64,000 bases of DNA, from positions 62,001 through 126,000 of the forward strand of contig CABVAF010000003.1 in the NCBI GenBank assembly GCA_902496295.1. The letters run 5' to 3'. Within the stretch, counting starts at the first letter, position 1. Every line of letters begins with the position of its first letter. Source of the stretch: an uncultured Clostridium sp. (GTDB lineage: Bacteria; Bacillota; Clostridia; TANB77; CAG-508). The notes under the pieces were generated by a model. It did no database searches, was not told the DNA's origin, and was given only the letters and a program-made list of their open reading frames with translations. Below are positions 35,128 to 44,299 of the stretch, one piece after another. A program made the position numbers and the translations under genes.

Positions 35128-35967
35128 ATGATAGAGTTTGTAAAAATGCAGGGGCTTGGCAACGATTATTTATATATAAATTGTATAAGTAATAGAGAGC
35201 CCTTGTTTCCAGAAGAACTGGCTAAAAGATTATCTAATAGGCATTTTGGTGTTGGAGCAGATGGAATTATTTTAGTATGTAATAGTAAAATTGCAGATTT
35301 TAAAATGAGAATATTTAATTCTGATGGAAGTGAAGCGGAAATGTGTGGCAATGGAATTAGATGTTTTGCAAAGTATGTTTATGATTATAACCTTACAGAA
35401 AAGAAAGAGTTAGAAATTGAGACTTTAGCAGGGATAAGAAAAGTAAAATTAAATATTTTAAATAAGAATATTACAGAAAATGTTACGGTAGATATGGGAG
35501 AACCAATATTGCACCCGGTTAAAATTCCTGTTCTAACAAGAGAAGAGCCACCAATTACAGATTTAAAAATAGCAATAAAAAATAAAATTTTTACTATTAC
35601 ATGTGTTTCAATGGGAAATCCACATGCCATTGTAAGATTACATAATTTGGACGATATTAGTGTTAATGAATATGGACCACTTATAGAAAACAGAAGTGAA
35701 TTTCCTAAAAAAACAAATGTAGAGTTTATTGAAATAAAAGATAGAGATAAGATAAAAATGAAAGTATGGGAGAGAGGAGCTGGAGAAACTTTAGCATGTG
35801 GTACTGGTGCATGTGCTGCGACTGTTGCATCTGTTTTAAATGGGTATGTAGAAAGAAAAGTTACAGTTGAATTACTAGGTGGAGAATTAAGCGTAGAATG
35901 GAATGAAAAAGACAACCATGTATATATGACAGGACCAGCTACCACAGTATTTAGAGGTAGAATTTAA
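35128..35967 (+). CDS. dapF: Diaminopimelate epimerase
   Basis: A 279-residue DapF, which interconverts LL- and meso-diaminopimelate in lysine and peptidoglycan synthesis. The start is the ATG at 35128, giving MIEFVKMQGLGNDY, the standard N-terminus; upstream in-frame codons lack a ribosome site. The two catalytic cysteines lie in AEMCGNGIRCFAKY (about residue 75) and GETLACGTGACA (about residue 220). It is followed 75 bases later by dapL, its pathway partner. Confidence 0.95.
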   Translation: MIEFVKMQGLGNDYLYINCISNREPLFPEELAKRLSNRHFGVGADGIILVCNSKIADFKMRIFNSDGSEAEMCGNGIRCFAKYVYDYNLTEKKELEIETLAGIRKVKLNILNKNITENVTVDMGEPILHPVKIPVLTREEPPITDLKIAIKNKIFTITCVSMGNPHAIVRLHNLDDISVNEYGPLIENRSEFPKKTNVEFIEIKDRDKIKMKVWERGAGETLACGTGACAATVASVLNGYVERKVTVELLGGELSVEWNEKDNHVYMTGPATTVFRGRI

Positions 35968-36042
35968 AAGCTATAAAGAAGCTAAAAGAAAGTAGGCGTG
36001 ATATATTAATTAAATAAAATAGTAAAGGAAAGTAGGCATAAT

Positions 36043-37242
36043 ATGGTTAAATTAAATAAAAATTTTTTGAATTTGCAAGATAGCTATTTATTTTCAACAG
36101 TAAATAGAAAAGTTAATGATTTTAAAAAAAGAAATCCAGAAAAAAGAATTATAAACTTAGGAATAGGAGATGTAACGAAACCAATACCTAACATAATTAC
36201 AGAAACAATGAAAATGGCATGTGACGAAATGAAAGAGCAATCTACTTTTAGAGGATATGGACCAGAGCAAGGGTATGATTTTTTAAAAGAAAAGATAATA
36301 AAGTTTGATTATAACATTAGAGGGATCGATTTGGATTTAGATGAGGTATTTGTCTCAGATGGTGCTAAGTGCGATATTGGAAATATAGTAGATTTATTTG
36401 AGAAAGATAACATAGTTGCAATTACTGATCCAGTTTATCCTGTTTATTTAGATACAAACATAATTGCAGGAAGAAATATTATTTTTATGTCATGTAATAA
36501 AGAAAATAATTTTATACCAGAAATTCCAAATAAAGTACCAGATATTATTTATCTTTGTTATCCTAATAATCCAACAGGAATGGTATTAAAAAAAGAAGAG
36601 TTAAAAAAATGGGTGGACTTTGCAAGAGAAAATAACTCGATTATATTGTTTGATTCTGCATATGAGGCATTTATAACAGAAAAGGATATACCGCATAGTA
36701 TTTTTGAGATAGATGGAGCAAAAGAAGTTGCAATAGAATTTAGAAGCTTTTCTAAGACTGCTGGGTTTACAGGGATAAGATGTGCATATACAATTGTACC
36801 TAAAGAACTGAAAAGAAAAATAGAGTGTAAAGAACAAAATAAAGAGATAGAAAGTTCATTAAATAAAATGTGGAATAGAAGACATTGTACTAAATTTAAT
36901 GGTGTATCATATATAACTCAAAGAGGAGCAGAAGCTGTATACAATGAAGAAGTACAGAAACAATTGAAAGAAAATATTAAATATTATATGGAAAATGCAA
37001 AAATAATTAAAGAAAAATTTGCAAAAGCAGGAATAGAAGCATATGGAGGAATTAATGCGCCATATATATGGTTAAAAGTACCAAATGGAGAAACATCTTG
37101 GGAATTTTTTGATAGAATGATAGAAACGTATGGAATAGTTGGAACTCCTGGCTCTGGATTTGGAAAAAATGGAGAGGGCTACTTTAGATTAACTGGTTTT
37201 GGAAAAAGAGAAGATGCAGAAAGCATAAACTTAAAAACATAA
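36043..37242 (+). CDS. dapL: LL-diaminopimelate aminotransferase
   Basis: A 399-residue PLP aminotransferase that makes LL-DAP directly from tetrahydrodipicolinate, the product then used by DapF. Family features are INLGIGDVTKPIP near residue 40, FVSDGAKCDIGNI, CYPNNPTGMVLKKEEL, and the PLP lysine in FRSFSKTAGFTGIRCAYT (about residue 240). The C-terminus RLTGFGKREDAESINLKT is complete. The gene pair dapF-dapL indicates the aminotransferase route to DAP. An AAAGGAAAG site precedes the ATG. Confidence 0.95.
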   Translation: MVKLNKNFLNLQDSYLFSTVNRKVNDFKKRNPEKRIINLGIGDVTKPIPNIITETMKMACDEMKEQSTFRGYGPEQGYDFLKEKIIKFDYNIRGIDLDLDEVFVSDGAKCDIGNIVDLFEKDNIVAITDPVYPVYLDTNIIAGRNIIFMSCNKENNFIPEIPNKVPDIIYLCYPNNPTGMVLKKEELKKWVDFARENNSIILFDSAYEAFITEKDIPHSIFEIDGAKEVAIEFRSFSKTAGFTGIRCAYTIVPKELKRKIECKEQNKEIESSLNKMWNRRHCTKFNGVSYITQRGAEAVYNEEVQKQLKENIKYYMENAKIIKEKFAKAGIEAYGGINAPYIWLKVPNGETSWEFFDRMIETYGIVGTPGSGFGKNGEGYFRLTGFGKREDAESINLKT

Positions 37243-37301
37243 ATGTAGATTAAAAAATGTATGTGCTAAAATTAACAAAAAGTTAGTATTAAAAAATAAA
37301 C

Positions 37302-37895
37302 TTAAAACAATGTTAGTGGGTCAATATAATTTCCATCTACTCTAACGCCTAAATGTAAATGAGGACCGGTGGTAGCTCCATTAGTGGGGTTACCATTTTC
37401 GTCGTAATATTGGTTACCAACAACCCCATAAACATTTTTAGGACCAACATAGCCAATAACCATACCCTGAGTTACAATATCATTTTCTTTTACTATATAG
37501 TTTGGTGAAACATGACAATAGGTTATTTTTAAATTGTTAACAGAAAGAGTAATAGTATAGCCACCACCGCCTAAGAAACCAGTAAAAGTAATTTTACCAT
37601 TACAAACAGCTAGTATTTTACTACCTTCAGGAGCTCCAATGTCAATACCTTTATGATATGATGTTGCACCAGTTGTGGGAGAGTTCCTTTTACCGAAATA
37701 TGAATTTATAGTAGTGAACCCAGGAGTTGGCCATAAATATCCAGATGGGCTAATGCTAGAAAGCACAATGTTTTCTGCTAAAAGTATATTACTGTCAGAT
37801 AAAATTATAGGGGAGAAAAAACAAGATATAAATATAACTAAAATAAATATAGCAACAAATATAAAAGAAAACGAATTAAAAAGACTATTAAACAT
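37302..37895 (-). CDS. M23 family metallopeptidase
   Basis: A 197-residue LytM/M23 peptidoglycan endopeptidase with an N-terminal membrane anchor (about 8-36) and a short linker. The zinc-binding motif YHKGIDIGAP supplies His and Asp (near residue 81), with ITYCHVSPNY and GPHLHLGVRVDG supplying the catalytic and third-ligand His. It contains a usual GYVGPKNVYG-type turn. All metal ligands are present, so it should be active on the wall. It lies downstream of GtrA on the same strand, 42 bases apart. Confidence 0.88.
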   Translation of the reverse strand: MFNSLFNSFSFIFVAIFILVIFISCFFSPIILSDSNILLAENIVLSSISPSGYLWPTPGFTTINSYFGKRNSPTTGATSYHKGIDIGAPEGSKILAVCNGKITFTGFLGGGGYTITLSVNNLKITYCHVSPNYIVKENDIVTQGMVIGYVGPKNVYGVVGNQYYDENGNPTNGATTGPHLHLGVRVDGNYIDPLTLF

Positions 37896-37937
37896 AATAA
37901 TACTCCTTACTAAATTTAATAGCCCCCAATATATAGA

Positions 37938-38399
37938 TTATTTTTCTGTTTCTTTTTTCTTTTTAAAAGCAAAAAATTTACTAAAAAAGAAATTTAATAT
38001 AATAACAATAATAGTCATTATAACTTTGTTAATTAAATAAGCAATATTATCACTAAACATTCCATAGAATGAGTGAATTACATCATTTAATAAAAATACT
38101 CCTACAATTTCTACTATCATTGTAAAAGCTCTGGCAAGTATAAATCTACCAAATTCAGCAATTTTCTCTTTAAAGGTATGTGCATATGATGTAAATACCC
38201 ATTTTCTATTAGTAAAATATGCAAATAGAATAGAGCATATAATACCAATAGTACTTGCTAAATTTCCTTCTACATTAAATACTGCTGTTAATACAAAAGA
38301 AATAGATACATTAACTAAAGTTGTTAAAACACCAAATATAACGTAAGATATTACTTCTTTTGTACAAAATTTTTTTATTAATCCTTTTATTTTTTCCAT
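37938..38399 (-). CDS. GtrA-family membrane protein
   Basis: A 153-residue polytopic protein with four hydrophobic segments, matching GtrA/DPMS flippase-like proteins that assist polysaccharide or teichoic-acid glycosylation. Signature stretches are YVIFGVLTTLVNVSISFVL, FAYFTNRKWVFTS and the C-terminal NFFFSKFFAFKKKK. The start is the ATG at 38399, six bases after GGAG; a TTG at 38411 overlaps the ribosome site. No glycosyltransferase partner is adjacent. Confidence 0.85.
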   Translation of the reverse strand: MEKIKGLIKKFCTKEVISYVIFGVLTTLVNVSISFVLTAVFNVEGNLASTIGIICSILFAYFTNRKWVFTSYAHTFKEKIAEFGRFILARAFTMIVEIVGVFLLNDVIHSFYGMFSDNIAYLINKVIMTIIVIILNFFFSKFFAFKKKKETEK

Positions 38400-38588
38400 T
38401 TGTAACTCCAAAATATAATATAACGAAAATAATTATAGCATTTATAAAATAAAAAAACAAGGAATGTTTGTGGAAAAGTTGAGAAACTATTTTTGGTATA
38501 TTACAGCTAGAGATAAGATTAAGAAAAGATTATAGGATAACAAATAAAGGTTCCTGTTCTTAAGAAGCAGAAACCTTTATTAATAATT

Positions 38589-38664
38589 TGGCAGGGGTAG
38601 AAGGATTCGAACCCTCACCTGTGGTTTTGGAGACCATTATGCTAGCCGTTAACACTATACCCCT
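38589..38664 (-). tRNA. tRNA-Trp(CCA)
   Basis: Acceptor AGGGGTA pairs with TACCCCT, the anticodon loop CTCCAAA gives CCA, and the CCA end is encoded. Confidence 0.96.
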
Positions 38665-38736
38665 AAAAATATAAAGTTACTATATTATATTAGCACAAAA
38701 ACATAGTTTATGCAAGAAAAAATAAAAATATTAATT

Positions 38737-38784
38737 AAAAAAAGTAAATTCTACAAAAAAGTTTAATGTAGAATTTACTTTTTT
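38737..38784. terminator. Terminator downstream of the pyrE-like gene
   Basis: AAAAAAGTAAATTCTACA pairs with TGTAGAATTTACTTTTTT, a very stable 18-base stem usable in both directions. Confidence 0.9.
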
Positions 38785-38786
38785 AG

Positions 38787-39647
38787 TTAATTATTTAAAT
38801 TATATAAATTTCCATCTACTAAAAGTTTAGCTCTTTTAGCTGTTTTTTCATCTGAATGTAAAGCATTTTCTAAAAAATCTGGATGATTTATTAAAAAGTT
38901 TCTCATAGTTTCATCAGGAGATTTAAAGAATTGTTCTAACATTTCCAATTGTTTTTCATTTATAAAGCCATTTTCAAATGCTGTTTTAAATAAGGTGTTA
39001 TCAACTTGAACCAAAGAGAAAGATCTTACATTCTCTTTTTCTAAAACTTCTTTTCCACCTTGCATACGATCGACTACTACACAAGACCAGCATATATTTC
39101 CACCTAATTGTTTAATTGCTGGAATCCAAGCCCTTACATAACTTGAGGCAACTGTAACTAAGTCTGCTATATGTAGAACTTTTTTATTATTAATATTTTC
39201 TATTTTAGATGTATTTTCAAAAATGCTGTTACTTACAACAGTAGATAAGTCTTTATATATTGTAATATGTGGTTTATTTAGTAAATAAGCAATAATATTT
39301 GAGAAAAACCAATCTCTTCTTTCTCCACCAGAAATATAGTCAACTTCGTCAAGATTTATATTACTTAAAATATAACTTTTCATAGCTTCTATTACATTGT
39401 GGTAAATCTCATTTTTATTATATTGCTCTAATGTTTTTTCAAAAACTTTTTTAGGTAGTGTCATTTTATCAGATAGTGATTCATCAATAAAAGATAAAAA
39501 ATTTGTAGCATCTTCTTGACTACCATACACAAAATGAGTATTTATGAAATATGGACCAATCTTTCCAGATGTATACCAAAATGGCTTGTTTTCATCACAA
39601 AATTTAATTGCTTTAGTTGTAAATAAATAAGACATAATATTAGACAT
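38787..39647 (-). CDS. pyrE: Orotate phosphoribosyltransferase-like protein
   Basis: A 286-residue protein of the long clostridial OPRT-like type, which would make OMP from orotate. The start is an ATG behind AAGGAGG. Features are FWYTSGKIGPYFINTHFVYGS near the N-terminus, SGGERRDWFFSNIIAYLLNKPH and a PRPP-site-like strand VLHIADLVTVASSYVRAW near residue 165. That strand lacks the usual acidic pair and Gly-rich loop (DDVxTTGGS), so catalysis is not certain. The rest of the UMP pathway sits divergently in pyrB-D without another pyrE, which supports the role. Confidence 0.7.
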   Translation of the reverse strand: MSNIMSYLFTTKAIKFCDENKPFWYTSGKIGPYFINTHFVYGSQEDATNFLSFIDESLSDKMTLPKKVFEKTLEQYNKNEIYHNVIEAMKSYILSNINLDEVDYISGGERRDWFFSNIIAYLLNKPHITIYKDLSTVVSNSIFENTSKIENINNKKVLHIADLVTVASSYVRAWIPAIKQLGGNICWSCVVVDRMQGGKEVLEKENVRSFSLVQVDNTLFKTAFENGFINEKQLEMLEQFFKSPDETMRNFLINHPDFLENALHSDEKTAKRAKLLVDGNLYNLNN

Positions 39648-39695
39648 AAAAATACCTCCTTAATTTATTAAAAGAATATTATAAAAAAATAAATA

Positions 39696-39766
39696 TGTCA
39701 ATGGTAAGAAATTTTTTAATACATAAAAATTAAACCATTGACAATTTCTTTATAAAAATATATAGT
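39696..39766. promoter_or_regulatory. Divergent pyrE/pyrB promoters within a 10-base inverted repeat
   Basis: TGTCAATGGT at 39696-39705 mirrors ACCATTGACA at 39734-39743. The TTGACA of each copy is a -35 box: pyrB has TATAGT at 39761-39766 (17-base spacing), and the minus strand has a TATTCT 17 bases away. A shared regulator binding both -35 regions is plausible. Confidence 0.6.
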
Positions 39767-39790
39767 AATAAAAAATTATAGGAGGGAAAA

Positions 39791-40705
39791 ATGAAACATT
39801 TAATTGATATTAAAGATTTATCAACAGATGAAATTAACCACCTTATAGAAATTGCACAAGACATAATAAAAAACAAAGAAAAATACTCAAAAAAATGTGA
39901 TGGGAAGAAAATTGCAACATTGTTTTATGAACCAAGTACAAGAACAAGATTAAGTTTTGAAGCTGCTATGTTAGAGCTTGGAGGAAATGTATTAGGATTT
40001 TCAACAGCAGATTCAAGTTCTGTAGCAAAAGGTGAAAGCGTATCAGATACTGCAAAAGTTATTAGTGGATATGCAGATATAATTGTAATGAGACATCCAA
40101 AAGAGGGAGCACCTTTAGTTGCATCAATGAAGTCAGAAGTTCCAGTTATAAATGCTGGTGATGGAGGACATAATCATCCAACTCAAACATTAACAGATTT
40201 ATTAACAATTCAATGTGAAAAACACAGGTTATCTAATTTAACAATTGGAATCTGTGGAGATTTAAAATTCGGAAGAACAGTTCATTCTTTAATAGCCGCA
40301 ATGGCAAGATATAAAAATATTAAATTCGTATTAATTTCTCCAAAGGAATTAGGAATTCCAGAATATATAAGAAAAGATATATTGGAAAAAAATAATATTC
40401 CATACTATGAAACAAATGACTTAGAAAAATACATGCCTGACTTAGATATTTTATATATGACAAGGGTACAAAAAGAAAGATTTTTTAATGAAGATGATTA
40501 CATTAGATTAAAAGATGCTTATGTGTTAGATAAGGAAAAATTGGAAAATGCAAAAGAAAATTTATGTATAATGCATCCATTGCCAAGAGTAAACGAAATA
40601 TCAGTAGAAGTAGATGATGACAAAAGGGCTTGTTATTTTAAGCAAGCTAAATATGGAAAATATATAAGAATGGCACTTATACTTGAGTTACTTGAAATAA
40701 AATAG
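39791..40705 (+). CDS. pyrB: Aspartate carbamoyltransferase catalytic subunit
   Basis: A 304-residue PyrB, which joins carbamoyl phosphate and aspartate. The phosphate-binding STRTR appears in FYEPSTRTRLSFEAAMLELGG (about 48-68), the 80s loop in SSSVAKGESVSDT, HPTQTLTDLL in the middle, and MHPLPRVNEI near the C-terminus. It is the first gene of the pyr operon with an AGGAGGG site. The predicted mRNA start is only about 18 bases upstream, so there is no room for a PyrR attenuator. Confidence 0.96.
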   Translation: MKHLIDIKDLSTDEINHLIEIAQDIIKNKEKYSKKCDGKKIATLFYEPSTRTRLSFEAAMLELGGNVLGFSTADSSSVAKGESVSDTAKVISGYADIIVMRHPKEGAPLVASMKSEVPVINAGDGGHNHPTQTLTDLLTIQCEKHRLSNLTIGICGDLKFGRTVHSLIAAMARYKNIKFVLISPKELGIPEYIRKDILEKNNIPYYETNDLEKYMPDLDILYMTRVQKERFFNEDDYIRLKDAYVLDKEKLENAKENLCIMHPLPRVNEISVEVDDDKRACYFKQAKYGKYIRMALILELLEIK

Positions 40706-40714
40706 GAGGGGTAT

Positions 40715-41134
40715 ATGAATATTGATAGTATAGAAAATGGATATGTTATAGACCATATAGAAGCTGGAAAAAGTTTTGAAATATATAATTATTTAAAGTT
40801 AGGAGATTTAGATACATCTGTTGCAATTATAAAAAACGCTAAAAGCCAGAAACAGAGTAAAAAAGATATAATAAAAATATCTGATACGATGGATATAAAT
40901 TTAGATATATTAGGATATTTAGATTCAAATATTACAATAAACAAAATTGAGAATGGCAAAATTGTAGAAAAGTATCATCCAGATTTACCAGAAAAATTAG
41001 TAAATATAATTAAATGCAAGAATCCTAGATGCATTACTTCAATTGAACAAGAATTGCCACATATTTGCGAGTTAACAGATAAAGAAAATGCTGTATATAG
41101 ATGTAAATATTGTGAAGAGAAAGTTAACAGATAA
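40715..41134 (+). CDS. pyrI: Aspartate carbamoyltransferase regulatory subunit
   Basis: A 139-residue PyrI, which binds nucleotide effectors and holds the ATCase trimers together. The N-terminal allosteric domain (IENGYVIDHIEAGKSFEIYNYL) and the C-terminal zinc domain with four Cys (CKNPRC, CKYCEEK) are intact. It begins 9 bases after pyrB. Its presence indicates an allosterically regulated, E. coli-like class B ATCase. Confidence 0.93.
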   Translation: MNIDSIENGYVIDHIEAGKSFEIYNYLKLGDLDTSVAIIKNAKSQKQSKKDIIKISDTMDINLDILGYLDSNITINKIENGKIVEKYHPDLPEKLVNIIKCKNPRCITSIEQELPHICELTDKENAVYRCKYCEEKVNR

Positions 41135-41176
41135 AGTGAAGAATGCTTATATTTATATAAAAATAGGGAGGTATAT

Positions 41177-42448
41177 ATGAAAATTTTATTAAAAGGTGGA
41201 AGAGTTATAGATTATAAGAATAAAATAGATAGTAAACTTGATATTTTATTAGAAAATGAAAAAATAACTAAAATAGGTAAAGATATAGAGGAACAAGTAG
41301 ATAGAGAAATTGATTGTAAAGGGTTAAATATAATTCCGGGAATGATAGATATACATTGTCATTTAAGAGAACCAGGATTTGAATATAAAGAAACAATAGA
41401 GACAGGTGCTAAAAGTGCAGTTGCAGGAGGATTTACAACTATATGCCCAATGCCAAATACTAAACCAACTCCAGATAATGTCGAAACTCTTGAAAAGATA
41501 ATAGAAGAAGCCAAAAGAGTAAATTTATGCAACATATTACCATATGCGTCAGTAACTAAAGGAGAAAAAGGAGAGGAACTAGTAAATTTTGAAGAACTAA
41601 AAAAAGCGGGTGCAATTGCATTTTCAGATGATGGAATGCCAGTAGTAAATAGCAAAGCTATGAGAACAGCAATGATAGAAGCAGATAAATTAGGAACATA
41701 TGTTGCATCACATTGTGAGGAAAAGTCTGTATCTGCTGGAGCAATAAATGCAGGAAGTGTAGCAGAAAAACTTGAAGTAGAAGGCGTTTTACCAGAAGCG
41801 GAAGAAATAATGGCTGCAAGAGAGATTGTTATTTCTGAAACAAATAATGTAAGAGGGCACATATGCCATATTAGTACAAAAACTAGCAAAGATATGATTA
41901 GAGATGCTAAAAAAAGAGGGGTAAAAATTACTTGTGAGACATGTCCACATTATTTTACATTTACTGTACAAGAAGTTTTAAATGCAGGAACAAATGCAAA
42001 AATGAATCCTCCTTTAAGAGAAGAAAAGGATAGAAAAGCAATAATAGAAGGCTTAAAAGAGGGAACTATTGATTGCATTATAACCGACCATGCACCACAT
42101 AGTAAGGAAGAAAAAGAACAACCATTAGCAAAAGCACCAAATGGAATAATTGGATTTGAGACAGCACTTCCAGCAGAAATAATGAATTTAATAGATACAA
42201 AAGAATTAGATTACTTTGACTTAGTAAGATTAACATCTTATACTCCAGCAAGTTTGCTAAAAATAGATAGAGGAACTTTAGAAGAGGGAAAAGTTGCAGA
42301 CATAACTATATTTGACGAAAATGAGAAGTACGTTTATACAGAAGAGATGATTGTTTCAAAATCAAAAAATAGTCCTTTTATAGGAAAAGAATTAAAAGGT
42401 AAAGTAAAATATACTATAGTAGGTGGAAGAGTAGTATATGAAGGTTAA
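41177..42448 (+). CDS. pyrC: Dihydroorotase
   Basis: A 423-residue class I dihydroorotase that cyclises carbamoyl aspartate. Metal-binding motif GMIDIHCHLREPGFEYKETIETG is near residue 55, the histidine motifs are in ASHCEE and GHICHIST, and the catalytic Asp is in CIITDHAPHSKEEK (about residue 305). The length is normal and the AGGGAGGT ribosome site strong. It is third in the operon. Confidence 0.95.
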   Translation: MKILLKGGRVIDYKNKIDSKLDILLENEKITKIGKDIEEQVDREIDCKGLNIIPGMIDIHCHLREPGFEYKETIETGAKSAVAGGFTTICPMPNTKPTPDNVETLEKIIEEAKRVNLCNILPYASVTKGEKGEELVNFEELKKAGAIAFSDDGMPVVNSKAMRTAMIEADKLGTYVASHCEEKSVSAGAINAGSVAEKLEVEGVLPEAEEIMAAREIVISETNNVRGHICHISTKTSKDMIRDAKKRGVKITCETCPHYFTFTVQEVLNAGTNAKMNPPLREEKDRKAIIEGLKEGTIDCIITDHAPHSKEEKEQPLAKAPNGIIGFETALPAEIMNLIDTKELDYFDLVRLTSYTPASLLKIDRGTLEEGKVADITIFDENEKYVYTEEMIVSKSKNSPFIGKELKGKVKYTIVGGRVVYEG

Positions 42449-42514
42449 GTATAAAAAATTTAAGTTTATATACAAATAACATAAATGAATATAAAGCTAG
42501 AGAAAGGATGAAAA

Positions 42515-43450
42515 TTGTTTATGGTAAATGCAATAGATAGATTAATAGAAAAAATAAAAGAAACAAAAAATCCAACAGTAATAGGGTTGGATCCAAGATA
42601 TGATATGATTCCAAAACAAATAAGAGATAAATATAATACAGATTTGGAAGGGGTTTCGAAAGCAATTTTAGAATTTAATAAAGCGTTAATTGATGCAACA
42701 TATGATATAATTCCAGCAGTAAAACCACAAGTTGCTTTTTACGAAATGTATGGAATAGAAGGAATGAAAGCTTTTGAAGAAACCTGCAAATATGCAAAAG
42801 AAAAAGGAATGGTAGTTATAGCAGACATAAAAAGAAGTGATATAGGAACTACCGCAAAAGCATATTCAAATGCATTTTTAGGAAGAACAAAAATTGGAGA
42901 TAAAGAAGTTCCAATTTATGATGTGGATTTTGTAACTTTAAACCCATATATGGGAATTGATAGTATAAAACCTTTTATAGATGATTGCAAAGAGTATAAT
43001 AAAGGCGCATTTATATTAGTAAAAACATCTAATCCATCTTCAGGAGAATTGCAAGACTTAAAACTAGAAAATGGAGATGAAGTTTATAAAAATGTTATAA
43101 AATTAGTAGAAGAATGGGGAAAAGAATTGATTGGAGAATATGGATATAGCAGTATTTCAGCAGTGGTTGGAGCAACTTATCCTAAACAACTAGAAGAGTT
43201 AAGAAGTATTGCAACACATACATTTTTCCTAATACCTGGCTATGGTGCACAAGGCGGAAAAGCAGAAGATATTTCGTTTGGCTTTGATAAAAATGGAATA
43301 GGTGGAATTGTAAACAGTTCAAGAGGATTAATGTGTGCATATAAAGCAGATTTATGGAAAGAAAAATATGGAGAAGAAAATTTTGCAGAAGCAACAAGGG
43401 CAGAGGCAATAAGAATGAGAGATGAATTAAATAGTGTTATATTAGATTAG
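42515..43450 (+). CDS. pyrF: Orotidine 5'-phosphate decarboxylase, type 2
   Basis: A 311-residue PyrF of the longer type 2 family, forming UMP from OMP. The catalytic charged array is in VVIADIKRSDIGTTAKAY (around residue 100). VGLDPRYDMIP and PGYGAQGGKAEDISFGF are further family blocks. The start used is TTTATGG at 42515 after GAAAGGATG; an ATG three bases on is also possible. It is followed 5 bases later by pyrK. Confidence 0.94.
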   Translation: MFMVNAIDRLIEKIKETKNPTVIGLDPRYDMIPKQIRDKYNTDLEGVSKAILEFNKALIDATYDIIPAVKPQVAFYEMYGIEGMKAFEETCKYAKEKGMVVIADIKRSDIGTTAKAYSNAFLGRTKIGDKEVPIYDVDFVTLNPYMGIDSIKPFIDDCKEYNKGAFILVKTSNPSSGELQDLKLENGDEVYKNVIKLVEEWGKELIGEYGYSSISAVVGATYPKQLEELRSIATHTFFLIPGYGAQGGKAEDISFGFDKNGIGGIVNSSRGLMCAYKADLWKEKYGEENFAEATRAEAIRMRDELNSVILD

Positions 43451-43455
43451 GAGGA

Positions 43456-44253
43456 ATGAAAATGCCAGAACAAGTTTTAGCAGATTTAGTAAAAAAAGAG
43501 GAGATAGTAAGTGGTGTATACAAATTCAGCTTAAAGGCAGAAAATATAGTAAAACAAGCAAAGCCAGGAAACTTTGTGGAAATAAGAATAACAGACCAAA
43601 CAGAACCTTTTTTAAGAAGACCAATAAGCATACATAATTTAGATAGAGAAAACGGAATATTAGAAATTATATTTCAAATAAAAGGAAAAGGAACAGAACT
43701 TTTAGCAAGAAAACAAGTAGGAGAAAAAGTAGATGTAATTGGACCATTAGGTTATGGAACATTTAAGCTAGAAAATTATAAAAAAATTGCTGTAATAGGT
43801 GGGGGAATAGGGATATTTCCATTATACGAACTTCTTAAACAAGCTAAGGAAAATGGAGTAGAAACAGGAGTATATCTAAGCTTTAGAAATAAAGACTTGG
43901 TTATGTTAGAAAAAGAGTTTGGGGAGATCACATCAAACTTAAATATATCTACAGATGACGGGTCATATAAAAATAAAGGATTTGCAATTGACTTTTTAAA
44001 GAAAGATATGGAAAAAGAAAAATACGAATGTATTTATGCATGTGGACCAACACCAATGCTAAGAGCTGTAAAGAATTATGCGGTAGAAAACAATATAAAT
44101 TGTCAAGTATCACTAGAAGAAAAAATGGCATGTGGACTAGGTGTATGCTTAGGATGTGCAGTAAAAACAACAGCAAGCCCAAAAGAAGCACCAGAATATT
44201 TCCATGTTTGTAAAGCAGGTCCAGTATTTAATTGCAATGATGTTGAATTTTAA
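43456..44253 (+). CDS. pyrK: Dihydroorotate dehydrogenase electron transfer subunit
   Basis: A 265-residue PyrK, the FAD and 2Fe-2S subunit that passes electrons from dihydroorotate dehydrogenase to NAD+. FAD-binding RRPISIHNLD is near residue 55. The NAD region IGGGIGIFPLYEL is near 115, and the C-terminal cysteines of CGLGVCLGC plus a later HVCKAGP bind the iron-sulfur cluster. It is next to pyrD, its partner, with an AGGAGG site. Confidence 0.94.
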   Translation: MKMPEQVLADLVKKEEIVSGVYKFSLKAENIVKQAKPGNFVEIRITDQTEPFLRRPISIHNLDRENGILEIIFQIKGKGTELLARKQVGEKVDVIGPLGYGTFKLENYKKIAVIGGGIGIFPLYELLKQAKENGVETGVYLSFRNKDLVMLEKEFGEITSNLNISTDDGSYKNKGFAIDFLKKDMEKEKYECIYACGPTPMLRAVKNYAVENNINCQVSLEEKMACGLGVCLGCAVKTTASPKEAPEYFHVCKAGPVFNCNDVEF

Positions 44254-44299
44254 ATATTAAATTTATGCAAATAGAATTTATTGAAATGGAGGAAATAAA

